A stretch of 64,000 nucleotides of DNA from contig OZ038379.1 in NCBI GenBank assembly GCA_964036045.1, positions 78,400,929-78,464,928 on the forward strand, given 5' to 3'. The stretch is from Eutreptiella sp. 'Long Island Sound 2002'. Lineage: Eukaryota; Euglenozoa; Euglenophyceae; Eutreptiales; Eutreptiaceae. Positions 30,401 to 45,300 of the stretch are shown here, piece after piece (the first letter of the stretch is position 1; the number at the start of each line of letters is the position of its first letter). The notes beneath the pieces are model-generated. The model did no database searches and had not been told where the DNA came from. It saw only the letters and a program-made list of their open reading frames with translations. A program made the position numbers and the translations under genes.

Positions 30401-33400
30401 GGGGGTCTACAGCCCCCAAATATTTGACGGATGGGGTTTGTCAAATATTTGGGGGCTGTAGACCCCAAAAATATTTGACGGATGGGGTTCCGTCAAATAT
30501 TTGGGGGCTGTAGAATCCCAGAATATTTGACGGAAGGGGTTCCGTGAAATATTTGGGGGGTCTAGACCCCCAAAATATTTTACGGATGGGGTTCCGTCAA
30601 ATGTTTGGGGGGTCTACAGCCCCCAAATATTTCACGGAAGGGGTCCCGTCAAATATTTGGGGGGTCTACAGCCCCCAAATATTTCACGGAACCACATCCG
30701 TGAAATATTTTGGGGGTGTAGACCCCCAAAATATTTGACGGATGGGGTTCCGTCAAATATTTGGGGGCTGTACACCCCAAAAATATTTCACGGATGGGGT
30801 TCCATCAAATATTTGGGGGCTGTAAACCCCCAAAAAATTTGACGGATGGGGTTCCGTCAAATATTTGGGGGCTGTACACCCCCAAAATATTTGACGGATG
30901 GGGTTCCGTCAAATATTTTGGGGCTGTACACCCCAAAAATATTTGACGGATGGGGTTCCGTCAAATATTTGGGGGCTGTAGACCCCCAAAATATTTGACG
31001 GAACCCCATCCGTGAAATATTTTGGGGGTGTACCCCCAAAATATTAGACGGATGGGGTTCCGTCAAATATTTGGGGGCAGTAAACCCCAAAAATATTTGA
31101 CGGATGGGGTTTCGTCAAATATTTGGGGGGTCTACAGCCCCCAAAATATTTAACGGATGGGGTTCCGTCAAATATTTGGGGGCTGTACACCCCCAAAACA
31201 TTTCACGGAACCACATCCGTGAAATATTTTGGGGGTGTAGACCCCAAAATATTTCATGGATGGGGTTCCGTCAAATGTTTGGGGGCTGTAGACCCCCAAA
31301 ATATTTGACGGATGGGGTTCCGTCAAATATTTGGGGGGTCTACACCCCCAAAATATTTCACGGATGGGGTTCCGTCAAATATTTGGGGGCCCTACAGCCC
31401 CCAAATATTTCACGAGAGGGGTTCCGTCAAATATTTGGGGGGTCTACAGCCCCCAAATATTTCACGGAACCATATCCGTGAAATATTTCGGGGGTGTAGA
31501 CCCCCAAAATATTTGACGGATGGGGTTCCGTCAAATATTTGGGGGCTGTACACCCCAAAAATATTTGACGGATGGAGTTCCGTCAAATATTTGGGGGCTG
31601 TAGACCCCCAAAATATTTGACGGAACCACATCCGTGGAATATTTTGGGGGTGTAGACCCCGAAAATATTTCACGGATGGGGTTCCGTCAAATATTTGGGG
31701 GCTGTACACCGCCAAAATATTTGACGGATGTGCTTCCGTCAAATATTTGGCGGCTGTACAGCCCCAAAATATTTGACGGGTGGGGTTCCGGCAAATATTT
31801 GGGGGGTCTACATCCCCCAAATATTTCACGGAACCATATTCGTGAAATGTTTTGGGAGTGTAGACCCCCCAAATATTTGACGGATGGGGTTCCGTCAAAT
31901 AGTTGGGGGCTGTACACCCCCAAAATATTTGACGGATGGGGTTCCGTCAAATATTTGGGGGCTGTAGACCCCCAAAATATTTCACGGATGGGGTTCCGAA
32001 ATATATTTTGGGGGGTCTGCAGCCCCCAAATATTTCACGGAACCACATCCGTTAAAATATTTCGGGGGTGTAGACTCCCAAAATATTTGACGGATGGGGT
32101 TCCGTCAAATATTTGGGGGCTGTACACCGCAAAAATATTTGACGGATGGGGTTGCGTCAAATATTTGGGGGCTGTAGACCCCCAAAATATTTGACGGAAC
32201 CACATCCGTGAAATATTTCGGGGGTGTAGACCCCCAAAATATTTGACGGATGGGGTTCCGTCAAATATTTGGGGGCTGTACACCCCCAAAATATTTGACG
32301 GATGGGGTTCGGTCAAATATTTGGGGGCTGTACACCCGGAAAATATTTGACGGATGGGGTTCCGTCAAATATTTGGGGGGTCTACAGCCCCCAAATATTT
32401 CACGGAAGGGGTTCCGTCAAATATTTGGGGGGTGTACAGCCCCCAAATATTTGACGGATGGGGTTCCGTCAAATATTTGGGGGCTGTACACCCGGAAAAT
32501 ATTTGACGGATGGGGTTCCGTCAAATATTTGGGGGGTCTACAGCCCCCAAATATTTCACGGAAGGGGTTCCGTCAAATATTTGGGGGGTGTACAGCCCCC
32601 AAATATTTGACGGATGGGGTTCCGTCAAATATTTGGGGGCTGTTCACCCCCAAAATATTTCACGGAACAACATCCGTGAAATATTTTTGGGGTGTACCCC
32701 CAAAATATTTGACGGATGGGGTTCCGTCAAATATTTGGCGGGTCTACGGCCCCCAAAATATTTGAGGGATGGGGTTCCGTCAAATATTTGGGGGCTGTAC
32801 ACCCCCAAAATATTTCACGGAACCACATCCGTGAAATATTTTTGCGCTGTACCCCAAAAATATTTGACGGATGGGGTTCCGTCAAATATTTGGGGGCTGT
32901 ACACCCCAAAAATATTTGACGGATGGGGTTTCGTCAAATATTTGGGGGGTCTACAGCCCCCAAAATATTTGACGGATGGGGTTCCGTCAAATATTTGGGG
33001 GTTGTACACCCCCAAAACATTTCACGGAACCACATCCGTGAAATATTTTGGGGCCGTAGACCCCCAAAATATTTCACGGATGGGGTTCCATCAAATATTT
33101 GGGGGCTGTAGACCCCCAAAATATTTGACGGATCGGGTTCCGTCAAATATTCGGGGGTTCTAGACTCCCAAAATATTTCACGGATGGGGTCCCGTCAAAT
33201 ATTTGGGGGGTCTACAGCCCCCAAAAAATTTGACGGAACCCCATCCGTGAAATATTTTGGGGGTGTACACCCCCCAAAGATTTGACGGATGGGGTTCCGT
33301 CAAAAATTTGGGGGCTGTACACCCCAAAAATATTTGACGGATGGGGTTCCGTCAAATATTTGGGGGGTCTACAGCCCCCAAAAAATTTGACGGATGGGGT

Positions 33401-36400
33401 TCCGTCAAATATTTGGGGGCTGTACACCCCCAAAATATTTCACGGAACCACATCCGTGAAATATTTTTGGGGTGTACCCCCAAAATATTTGACGGATGGG
33501 ATTCCGTCAAATATTTGGGGGGTCTACAGCCCCCGAAATATTTGACGGATGGGGTTCCGTCAAAATTTAGGGGCTGTACACCCCAAAAACATTTCACGGA
33601 ACCACATCCGTGAAATATCTTGGGGGTGTAGACCCCCAAAATACTTCACGGATGGGGTTCCGTCAAATATTTGGGGGCTGTACAACCCCAAAATATTTGA
33701 CGGATGGGGTTCCGTCAAATATTTGGGGGCTGTAGACCCCCAAAATATTTGACGGATGGGGTTCCGTCAAATATTCGGGGGGTCTACACCCCCAAAATAT
33801 TTCACCGATGGGGTTCTGTCAAATATTTGGGGGGTCTACAGCCCCCAAATAGTTCACGGAACCACATCCGTGAAATATTTCGGGGGTGTAGACCCTCGAA
33901 ATATTTGACGGATGGGGTTCCGTCAAATATTTGGGGGCTGTACACCCCCAAAATATTTGACGGATGGGGTTCCGTCAAATATTTGGGGGCTGTAGACCCC
34001 CAAAATATTTGACGAATCGGGTTCCGTCAAATATTCGGGGGGTCTACACCCCCAAAATATTTCACGGATGGGGTCCCGTCAAATATTTGGGGGGTCTACA
34101 GGCCCCAAAAAATTTCACGGATGTGGTTCCGTGAAATATTTTGGGGGTCTACAGCCCCCAAATATTTGACGGATGGGGTTCCGTCAAAAATTTGGGGGCT
34201 GTACACCCCCAAAACATTTCACGGAACCACATCCGTGAAATATTTTGGGGCCGTAGACCCCCAAAATATTTCACGGATGGGGTTCCGTCAAATATTTGGG
34301 GGCTGTAGACCCCCAAAATATTTGACGGATCGGGTTCCGTCAAATATTCGGGGGTTCTAGACCCCCAAAATATTTCACGGATGGGGTCCCGTCAAATATT
34401 TTGGGGGTCTACAGCCCCCAAATATTTGACGGAACCCCGTCCGTGAAATATTTTGGGGGTGTACAGCCCCCAAAGATTTGACGGATGGGGTTCCGTCAAA
34501 AATTTGGGGGCTGTACACCCCAAAAATATTTGACGGATGGGGTTCCGTCAAATATTTGGGGGGTCTACAGCCCCCAAAATATTTGACGGATGGGGTTCCG
34601 TCAAATATTTGGGGGCTGTGCACCCCCAAAATATTTCACGGAACCACATCCGTGAAATATTTTTGGGGTGTACCCCCAAAATATTTGACGGATGGGGTTC
34701 CGTCAAATATTTGGGGGGTCTACAGCCCCCGAAATATTTGACGGATGGGGTTCCGTCAAAATTTAGGGGCTGTACACCCCAAAAACAGTTCACGGAACCA
34801 CATCCGTGAAATATCTTGGGGGTGTAGACCCCCAAAATACTTCACGGATGGGGTTCCGTCAAATATTTGGGGGCTGTACAACCCCAAAATATTTGACGGA
34901 TGGGGTTCCGTCAAATATTTGGGGGCTGTAGACCCCCAAAATATTTGACGGATGGGGTTCCGTCAAATATTCGGGGGGTCTACACCCCCAAAATATTTCA
35001 CCGATGGGGTTCCGTCAAATATTTGGGGGGTCTACAGCCCCCAAAAATTTCACGAGAGGGGTTCTATCAAATATTTGGGGGGTGTACAGCCCCCAAATAG
35101 TTCACGGAACCACATCCGTGAAATATTTCGGGGGTGTAGACCCCCGAAATATTTGACGGATGGGGTTCCGTCAAATATTTGGGGGCTGTACACCCCCAAA
35201 ATATTTGACGGATGGGGTTCCGTCAAATATTTGGGGGCTGTAGACCCCCAAAATATTTGACGAATCGGGTTCCGTCAAATATTCGGGGGGTCTACACCCC
35301 CAAAATATTTCACGGATGGGGTCCCGTCAAATATTTGGGGGGTCTACAGCCCCCAAGAAATTTCACGGATGTGGTTCCGTGAAATATTTTGGGGGTCTAC
35401 AGCCCCCAAATATTTGACGGATGGGGTTCCGTCAAAAATTTGGGGGCTGTACACCCCAAAAATATTTGACGGATGGGGTTCCGTCAAATATTTGGGGGGT
35501 CTACAGCCCCCAAAATATTTGACGGATGGGGTTCCGTCAAAAATTTGGGGGCTGTACACCCCCAAAATATTTCACGGAACCACATCCGTGAAATATTTTT
35601 GGGGTGTACCCCCAAAATATTTGACGGATGGGGTTCCGTCAAATATTTGGGGGCTGTACAACCCAAAAATATTTGACGGAGGGGGTTTCGTCAAATATTT
35701 GGGGGGTCTACAGCCCCTGAAATATTTGACGGATGGGGTTCCGTCAAAATTTAGGGGCTGTACACCCCCAAAACATTTCACGGAACCACATCCGTGAAAT
35801 ATTTTGGGGGTGTAGACCCCCAAAATGTTTCACGGATGGGGTTCCGTCAAATATTTGGGGGCTGTACAACCCCAAAATATTTGACGGATGGGGTTCCGTC
35901 AAATATTTGGGGGCTGTAGACCCCCAAAATATTTGACGGATGGGGTTCCGTCAAATATTCGGGGGGTCTACACCCCCAAAATATTTCACCGATGGGGTTC
36001 CGTCAAATATTTAAGGGGTCTACAGCCCCCAAAAATTTCACGAGAGGGGTTCTGTCAAATATTTGGGGGGTCTACAGCCCCAAAATATTTCACGGAACCA
36101 CATCCGTGAAATATTTAGGGGGTGTAGACCCCCAAAATATTTGACGGATGGGGTTCTGTCAAATATTTGGGGGCTGTACACCCGAGAAATATTTGACGGA
36201 TTGGGTTCCGTCAAATATTTGGGGGCTTTAGACCCCCAAAATATTTGACGGAACCACATCCGTGGAATATTTTGGGGGTGTAGACCCCCAAAATATTTCA
36301 CGGATGGGGTTCCGTCAAATATTTGGGGGCTGTACACCCCCAAAATATTTGACGGATGGGGTTCCGTCAAATATTTGGGGGGTCTACAGCCCCCAAATAT

Positions 36401-36430
36401 TTCACGGAACCATATCCGTGAAATGTTTTG

Positions 36431-39400
36431 GGGGCGTAGACCCTCCAAATATTGCACGGATGGGGTTCCGTGAAATATTTGGGGGGTTTACAGCTCCAAG
36501 ATATTTGACGGATGGGGTTCCGTCAAATATTTGGGGGCTGTACACCTCCAAAATATTTGACGGATGGGGTTCCGTCAAATATTTGGGGGCTGTACACCCC
36601 CAAAATATTTGACGGATGGGGTTCCGTCAAATATTTGGGGGCTGTAGACCCCCAAAATATTTGACGAATCGGGTTCCGTCAAATATTCGGGGGGTCTACA
36701 CCCCCAAAATATTTCACGGATGGGGTCCCGTCAAATATTTGGGGGGTCTACAGCCCCCAAAAAATTTCACGGATGTGGTTCGGTGAAATATTTTGGGGGT
36801 CTACAGCCCCCAAATATTTGACGGAACCCCATCCGTGAAATATTTTGGGGGTGTACAGCCCCCCAAGATTTGACGGATGGGGTTCCGTCAAAAATTTGGG
36901 GGCTGTACACCCCAAAAATATTTGATGGATGGGGTTCCGTCAAATATTTGGGGGGTCTACAGCCCCCAAAATATTTGACGGATGGGGTTCCGTCAAATAT
37001 TTGGGGGCTGTACACCCCCAAAATATTTCACGGAACCACATCCGTGAAATATTTTTGGGGTGTACCCCCAAAATATTTGACGGATGGGGTTCCGTCAAAT
37101 ATTTGGGGGGTCTACAGCCCCCGAAATATTTGACGGATGGGGTTCCGTCAAATATTTGGGGGCTGTACACCCCCAAAACATTTCACGGAACCACATCCGT
37201 GAAATATTTTGGGGCCGTAGACCCCCAAAATATTTCACGGATGGGGTTCCGTCAAATATTTGGGGGCTGTAGACCCCCAAAATATTTGACGGATCGGGTT
37301 CCGTCAAATATTCGGGGGTTCTAGACCCCCAAAATATTTCACGGATGGGGTCCCGTCAAATATTTGGGGGGTCTACAGCCCCCAAAAAATTTCACGGATG
37401 TGGTTCGGTGAAATATTTTGGGGGTCTACAGCCCCCAAATATTTGACGGAACCCCATCCGTGAAATATTTTGGGGGTGTACAGCCCCCAAATATTTGACG
37501 GATGGGGTTCCGTCAAAAATTTGGGGGCTGTACACCCCAAAAATATTTGACGGATGGGGTTCCGTCAAATATTTGGGGGGTCTACAGCCCCCAAAATATT
37601 TGACGGATGGGGTTCCGTCAAATATTTGGGGGCTGTACACCCCCAAAATATTTCACGGAACCACATCCGTGAAATATTTTTGGGGTGTACCCCCAAAATA
37701 TTTGACGGATGGGGTTCCGTCAAATATTTGGGGGGTCTACAGCCCCCGAAATATTTGACGGATGGGGTTCCGTCAAAATTTAGGGGCTGTACACCCCAAA
37801 AACATTTCACGGAACCACATCCGTGAAATATCTTGGGGGTGTAGACCCCCAAAATACTTCACGGATGGGGTTCCGTCAAATATTTGGGGGCTGTACAACC
37901 CCAAAATATTTGACGGATGGGGTTCCGTCAAATATTTGGGGGCTGTAGACCCCCAAAATATTTGACGGATGGGGTTCCGTCAAATATTCGGGGGGTCTAC
38001 ACCCCCAAAATATTTCACCGATGGGGTTCCGTCAAATATTTGGGGGGTCTACAGCCCCCAAATAGTTCACGGAACCACATCCGTGAAATATTTCGGGGGT
38101 GTAGACCCCCGAAATATTTGACGGATGGGGTTCCGTCAAATATTTGGGGGCTGTACACCCCCAAAATATTTGACGGATGGGGTTCCGTCAAATATTTGGG
38201 GGCTGTAGACCCCCAAAATATTTGACGAATCGGGTTCCGTCAAATATTCGGGGGGTCTACACCCCCAAAATATTTCACGGATGGGGTCCCGTCAAATATT
38301 TGGGGGGTCTACAGCCCCCAAGAAATTTCACGGATGTGGTTCCGTGAAATATTTTGGCGGTCTACAGCCCCCAAATATTTGACGGATGGGGTTCCGTCAA
38401 AAATTTGGGGGCTGTACACCCCAAAAATATTTGACGGATGGGGTTCCGTCAAATATTTGGGGGGTCTACAGCCCCCAAAATATTTGACGGATGGGGTTCC
38501 GTCAAAAATTTGGGGGCTGTACACCCCCAAAATATTTCACGGAACCACATCCGTGAAATATTTTTGGGGTGTACCCCCAAAATATTTGACGGATGGGGTT
38601 CCGTCAAATATTTGGGGGCTGTACACCCCAAAAATATTTGACGGAGGGGGTTCCGTCAAATATTTGGGGGGTCTACAGCCCCCGAAATATTTGACGGATG
38701 GGGTTCCGTCAAAAATGAGGGGCTGTACACCCCCAAAACATTTCACGGAACCACATCCGTGAAATATTTTGGGGGTGTAGACCCCCAAAATGTTTCACGG
38801 ATGGGGTTCCGTCAAATATTTGGGGGTTGTACAACCCCAAAATATTTGACGGATGGGGTTCCGTCAAATATTTGGGGGCTGTAGACCCCCAAAATATTTG
38901 ACGGATGGGGTTCCGTCAAATATTCGGGGGGTCTACACCCCCAAAATATTTCACCGATGGGGTTCCGTCAAATATTTGGGGGGTCTACAGCCCCCAAAAA
39001 TTTCACGAGAGGGGTTCTGTCAAATATTTGGGGGGTCTACAGCCCCAAAATATTTCACGGAACCACATCCGTGAAATATTTAGGGGGTGTAGACCCCCAA
39101 AATATTTGACGGATGGGGTTCTGTCAAATATTTGGGGGCTGTACACCCGAGAAATATTTGACGGATTGGGTTCCGTCAAATATTTCGGGGCTTTAGACCC
39201 CCAAAATATTTGACGGAACCACATCCGTGGAATATTTTGGGGGTGTAGACCCCCAAAATATTTCACGGATGGGGTTCCGTCAAATATTTGGGGGCTGTAC
39301 ACCCCCAAAATATTTGACGGATGGGGTTCCGTCAAATATTTGGGGGGTCTACAGCCCCCAAATATTTCACGGAACCATATCCGTGAAATGTTTTGGGGGC

Positions 39401-42361
39401 GTAGACCCTCCAAATATTGCACGGATGGGGTTCCGTGAAATATTTGGGGGGTTTACAGCTCCGAGATATTTGACGGATGGGGTTCCGTCAAATATTTGGG
39501 GGCTGTACACCTCCAAAATATTTGACGGATGGGGTTCCGTCAAATATTTGGGGGCTGTACGACCCCAAAATATTTGACGGATGGGGTGCCGTCAAATATT
39601 TGGGGGCTGTAGACCCCCAAAATATTTGACGAATCGGGTTCCGTCAAATATTCGGGGGGTCTACACCCCCAAAATATTTCACGGATGGGGTCCCGTCAAA
39701 TATTTGGGGGGTCTACAGCCCCCAAAAAATTTCACGGATGTGGTTCGGTGAAATATTTTGGGGGTCTACAGCCCCCAAATATTTGACGGAACCCCATTCG
39801 TGAAATATTTTGAGGGTGTACAGCCCCCAAAGATTTGACGGATGGGGTTCCGTCAAAAATTTGGGGGCTGTACACCCCAAAAATATTTGACGGATGGGGT
39901 TCCGTCAAATATTTGGGGGGTCTACAGTCCCCAAAATATTTGACGGATGGGGTTCCGTCAAATATTTGGGGGCTGTACACCCCCAAAATATTTCACGGAA
40001 CCACATCCGTGAAATATTTTTGGGGTGTACCCCCAAAATATTTGACGGATGGGGTTCCGTCAAATATTTGGGGGGTCTACAGCCCCCGAAATATTTGACG
40101 GATGGGGTTCCGTCAAAATTTAGGGGCTGTACACCCCAAAAACATTTCACGGAACCACATCCGTGAAATATCTTGGGGGTGTAGACCCCCAAAATACTTC
40201 ACGGATGGGGTTCCGTCAAATATTTGGGGGCTGTACAACCCCAAAATATTTGACGGATGGGGTTCCGTCAAATATTTGGGGGCTGTAGACCCCCAAAATA
40301 TTTGACGGATGGGGTTCCGTCAAATATTCGGGGGGTCTACACCCCCAAAATATTTCACCGATGGGGTTCCGTCAAATATTTGGGGGGTCTATAGCCCCCA
40401 AATAGTTCACGGAACCACATCCGTGAAATATTTCGGGGGTGTAGACCCCCGAAATATTTGACGGATGGGGTTCCGTCAAATATTTGGGGGCTGTAGACCC
40501 CCAAAATATTTGACGAATCGGGTTCCGTCAAATATTTGGGGGGTCTACAGCCCCCAAAAAATTTCACGGATGTGGTTCCGTGAAATATTTTGGGGGTCTA
40601 CAGCCCCCAAATATTTGACGGATGGGGTTCCGTCAAAAATTTGGGGGCTGTACACCCCAAAAATATTTGACGGATGGGGTTTCGTCAAATATTGGGGGGG
40701 TCTACAGCCCCCAAAATATTTGACGGATGGGGTTCCGTCAAATATTTGGGGGCTGTACACCCCCAAAACATTTCACGGAACCACATCCGTGAAATATTTT
40801 GGGGCCGTAGACCCCCAAAATATTTCACGGATGGGGTTCCGTCAAATATTTGGGGGCTGTAGACCCCCAAAAAATTTGACGGATGGGGTTCCGTCAAATA
40901 TTTGGGGGCTGTAGACCCCCAAAATATTTGACGGATGGGGTTCCGTCAAATATTCGGGGGGTCTACACCCCCAAAATATTTCACCGATGGGGTTCCATCA
41001 AATATTTGGGGGGTCTACAGCCCCCAAAAATTTCACGAGAGGGGTTCTGTCAAATATTTGGGGGGTCTACAGCCCCCAAATAGTTCATGGAACCACATCC
41101 GTGAAATATTTCGGGGGTGTAGACCCCCGAAATATTTGACGGATGGGGTTCCGTCAAATATTTGGGGGCTGTACACCCCCAAAATATTTGACGGATGGGG
41201 TTCCGTCAAATATTTGGGGGCTGTAGACCCCCAAAATATTTGACGAATCGGGTTCCGTCAAATATTCGGGGGGTCTACACCCCCAAAATATTTCACGGAT
41301 GGGGTCCCGTCAAATATTTGGGGGGTCTACAGCCCCCAAGAAATTTCACGGATGTGGTTCCGTGAAATATTTTGGGGGTCTACAGCCCCCAAATATTTGA
41401 CGGATGGGGTTCCGTCAAAAATTTGGGGGCTGTACACCCCAAAAATATTTGACGGATGGGGTTCCGTCAAATATTTGGGGGGTCTACAGCCCCCAAAATA
41501 TTTGACGGGTGGGGTTCCGTCAAAAATTTGGGGGCTGTACACCCCCAAAATATTTCACGGAACCACATCCGTGAAATATTTTTGGGGTGTACCCCCAAAA
41601 TATTTGACGGATGGGGTTCCGTCAAATATTTGGGGGCTGTACACCCCAAAAATATTTGACGGAGGGGGTTCCGTCAAATATTTGGGGGGTCTACAGCCCC
41701 TGAAATATTTGACGGATGGGGTTCCGTCAAAATTTAGGGGCTGTACACCCCCAAAACATTTCACGGAACCACATCCGTGAAATATTTTGGGGGTGTAGAC
41801 CCCCAAAATGTTTCAGGGATGGGGTTCCGTCAAATATTTGGGGGTTGTACAACCCCAAAATATTTGACGGATGGGGTTCCGTCAAATATTCGGGGGGTCT
41901 ACACCCCGAAAATATTTCACCGATGGGGTTCCGTCAAATATTTGGGGGGTCTACAGCCCCCAAAAATTTCACGAGAGGGGTTCTGTCAAATATTTGGGGG
42001 GTCTACAGCCCCAAAATATTTCACGGAACCACATCCGTGAAATATTTAGGGGGTGTAGACCCCCAAAATATTTGACGGATGGGGTTCTGTCAAATATTTG
42101 GGGGCTGTACACCCGAGAAATATTTGACGGATTGGGTTCCGTCAAATATTTGGGGGCTTTAGACCCCCAAAATATTTGACGGAACCACATCCGTGGAATA
42201 TTTTGGGGGTGTAGACCCCCAAAATATTTCACGGATGGGGTTCCGTCAAATATTTGGGGGCTGTACACCCCCAAAATATTTGACGGATGGGGTTCCGTCA
42301 AATATTTGGGGGGTCTACAGCCCCCAAATATTTCACGGAACCATATCCGTGAAATGTTTTG
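36431..42361. repeat. Higher-order repeat of the 52-bp satellite, two copies of ~2965 bp
   Basis: A private variant, GGGGCGTAGACCCTCCAAAT followed by ATTGCACGG, occurs at 36431, 39396 and 42362, spacings of 2965 and 2966 bp (57 units of 52 = 2964). Intervening unit order is nearly identical between the two copies; for example, the GACGAATCGGG and CACGAGAGGGG variants recur at the same offsets. The variant occurs again at 46891 and 49962. Confidence 0.85.
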
Positions 42362-45300
42362 GGGGCGTAGACCCTCCAAATATTGCACGGATGGGGTTCC
42401 GTGAAATATTTGGGGGGTTTACAGCTCCGAGATATTTGACGGATGGGGTTCCGTCAAATATTTTGGGGGCTGTACACCTCCAAAATATTTGACGGATGGG
42501 GTTCCGTCAAATGTTTGGGGGCTGTAGACCCCCAAAATATTTGACGGATGGGGTTCCGTCAAATATTTGGGGGCTGTAGACCCCCAAAATATTTCACGGA
42601 TGGGGTTCCGTCAAATATTTGGGGAGTCTACAGCCCCCAAATATTTCACGGAAGGGGTTCCGTCAAATATTTGGGGGGTCTACAGCCCCCAAATATTTCA
42701 TGGCACCACATCCGTGAAATATTTCGGGGGTGTAGACCCCCGAAATATTTGACGGATGGGGTTCCGTCAAATACTTGGGGGCTGTACAGGCCCAAAAATA
42801 TTTGACGGATGGGGTTGCGTCAAATATTTGGGGGCTGTAGACCCCCAAAATATTTGACGGTACCACATCCGTGAAATATTTCGGGGGTGTAGACCTCCAA
42901 AATATTTGACGGATGGGGTTCCGTCAAATACTTGATGGCTGTACAGGCCCAAAAAAATTTGACGGATGGGGTTGCGTCAAATATTTGGGGGCTGTAGACC
43001 CCCAAAATATTTGACGGATGGGGTTCCGTCAAATATTTGGGGGGTCTACACCCCCAAAATATTTCACCGATGGGGTTCCGTCAAATATTTGGGGGGTCTA
43101 CAGCCCCCAAAAATTTCACGAGAGGGGTTCTGTCAAATATTTGGGGGGTCTACAGCCCCCAAATAGTTCACGGAACCACATCCGTGAAATAATTGGGGGG
43201 TGTAGACCCCCGAAATATTTGACGGATGGGGTTCCGTCAAATATTTGGGGGCTGTACACCCCCAAAATATTTGACGGATGGGGTTCCGTCAAATATTTGG
43301 GGGCTGTAGACCCCAAAATATTTGACGAATCGGGTTCCGTCAAATATTCGGGGGGTCTACACCCCCAAAATATTTCACGGATGGGGTCCCGTCAAATATT
43401 TGGGGGGTCTACAGCCCCCAAAAAATTTCACGGATGTGGTTCCGTGAAATCTTTTGGGGGTCTACAGCCCCCAAATATTTGACGGATGGGGTTCCGTCAA
43501 AAATTTGGGGGCTGTACACCCCAAAAATATTTGACGGTTGGGGTTCCGTCAAATATTTGGGGGGTCTACAGCCCCCAAAATATTTGACGGATGGGGTTCC
43601 GTCAAAAATTTGGGGGCTGTACACCCCCAAAATATTTCACGGAACCACATCCGTGAAATATTTTTGGGGTGTACCCCCAAAATATTTGACGGATGGGGTT
43701 CCGTCAAATATTTGGGGGCTGTACACCCCAAAAATATTTGACGGATGTGGTTCCGTCAAATATTTGGGGGCTGTACACCCCCAAAATATTTGACGAATGG
43801 GGTTCCGTCAAATATTTGGGGGCTGTAGACCCCCAAAATATTTGACGGACGGGGTTCCGTCAAATATTCGGGGGGTCTACACTCCCAAAATATTTCACGG
43901 ATGGGGTTCCGTCAAATATTTGGGGGGTCTACAGCCCCCAAAAATTTCACGAGAGGGGTTCCGTCCAAAATTTGGTGGGTCTACAGCCCCCAACTATTTC
44001 ACGGAACCACATCCGTGAAATATTTGGGGGCTGTACACCCCCGAAATATTTGACGGATGGGGTTCCGCCAAATATTTGGGGGCTGTAGACCCCCAAAATA
44101 TTTAACGGATGGGGTTCCGTCAAATATTTGGGGGCTGTAGACCCCCAAAATATTTCACGGATGGGGTTCCGTCAAATGTTTGGGGGGTCTACAGCCCCCG
44201 AATATTTCACGGGAGGGGTTCCGTCAAATATTTGGGGGGTCTACAGCCCGCAAATATTTCACGGAACCACATCCGTGAAATTTTTCGGGGGTGTAGACCC
44301 CCAAAATATTTGACGGATGGGGTTCCGTCAAATATTTGGGGCTGTACACCCCAAAAATATTTGACAGATGGGGTTCCGTCAAATATTTGGGGGCTGTATA
44401 CCCCCAAAATATTTGACGGAACCACATCCGTGAAATGTTTCAGGGGTGTAGACCCCCAAAATATTTGACGGATGGGGTTCCGTCAAATATTTGGGGGCTG
44501 TACACCCCAAAAATATTTGACGGATGGGGTTCCGTCAAATATTTGGGGGCTGTACACCCCCAAAATATTTGACGGATGGGGTTCCGTCAAATATTTTGGG
44601 GGTCTACAGCCCCCAAATGTTTCACGGAAGGGGTTCCGTCAAATATTTGGGGGGTGTATAGCCCCCAAATATTTGACGGATGGGGTTCCGTCAAATATTT
44701 GGGGGCTGTACACCCCGAAATAAATATTTGACGGATGGGGTTCCGTCAAATATTTTGGGGCTGTAGACCCCCAAAATATTTGACGGAACCACATCCGTGA
44801 AGTATTTTGGGGGTGTACAGCCCCCTAATATTTGACGGATGGGGTTCCGTCAAATATTTGGGGGCTGTACACCCCAAAAATATTTGACAGATGGGGTTCC
44901 GTTAAATATTTGGGGGGTCTACAGCCCCCAAAATATTTGACGGATGGGGTTCCGTCAAATATTTGGGGGCTGTACACCCCCAAAATATTTGACGGAACCA
45001 CATCCGTGAAGTATTTTGGGGGTGTACAGCCCCCAAATATTTGACGGATGGGGTTCCGTCAAATATTTGGGGGCTGTACACCCCAAAAATATTTGACGGA
45101 TGGGGTTCCGTTAAATATTTGGGGGGTCTACAGCCCCCAAATTATTTGACGGATGGGGTTCCGTCAAATATTTGGGGGCTGTACACCCCCAAAATATTTC
45201 ACGGAACCACATCCGTGAAATATTTTGGGGGTGTAGACCCCCAAAATATTTCACGGATGCGGTTCCGTCAAATATTTGGGGGGTCTACACGCCCAAAATA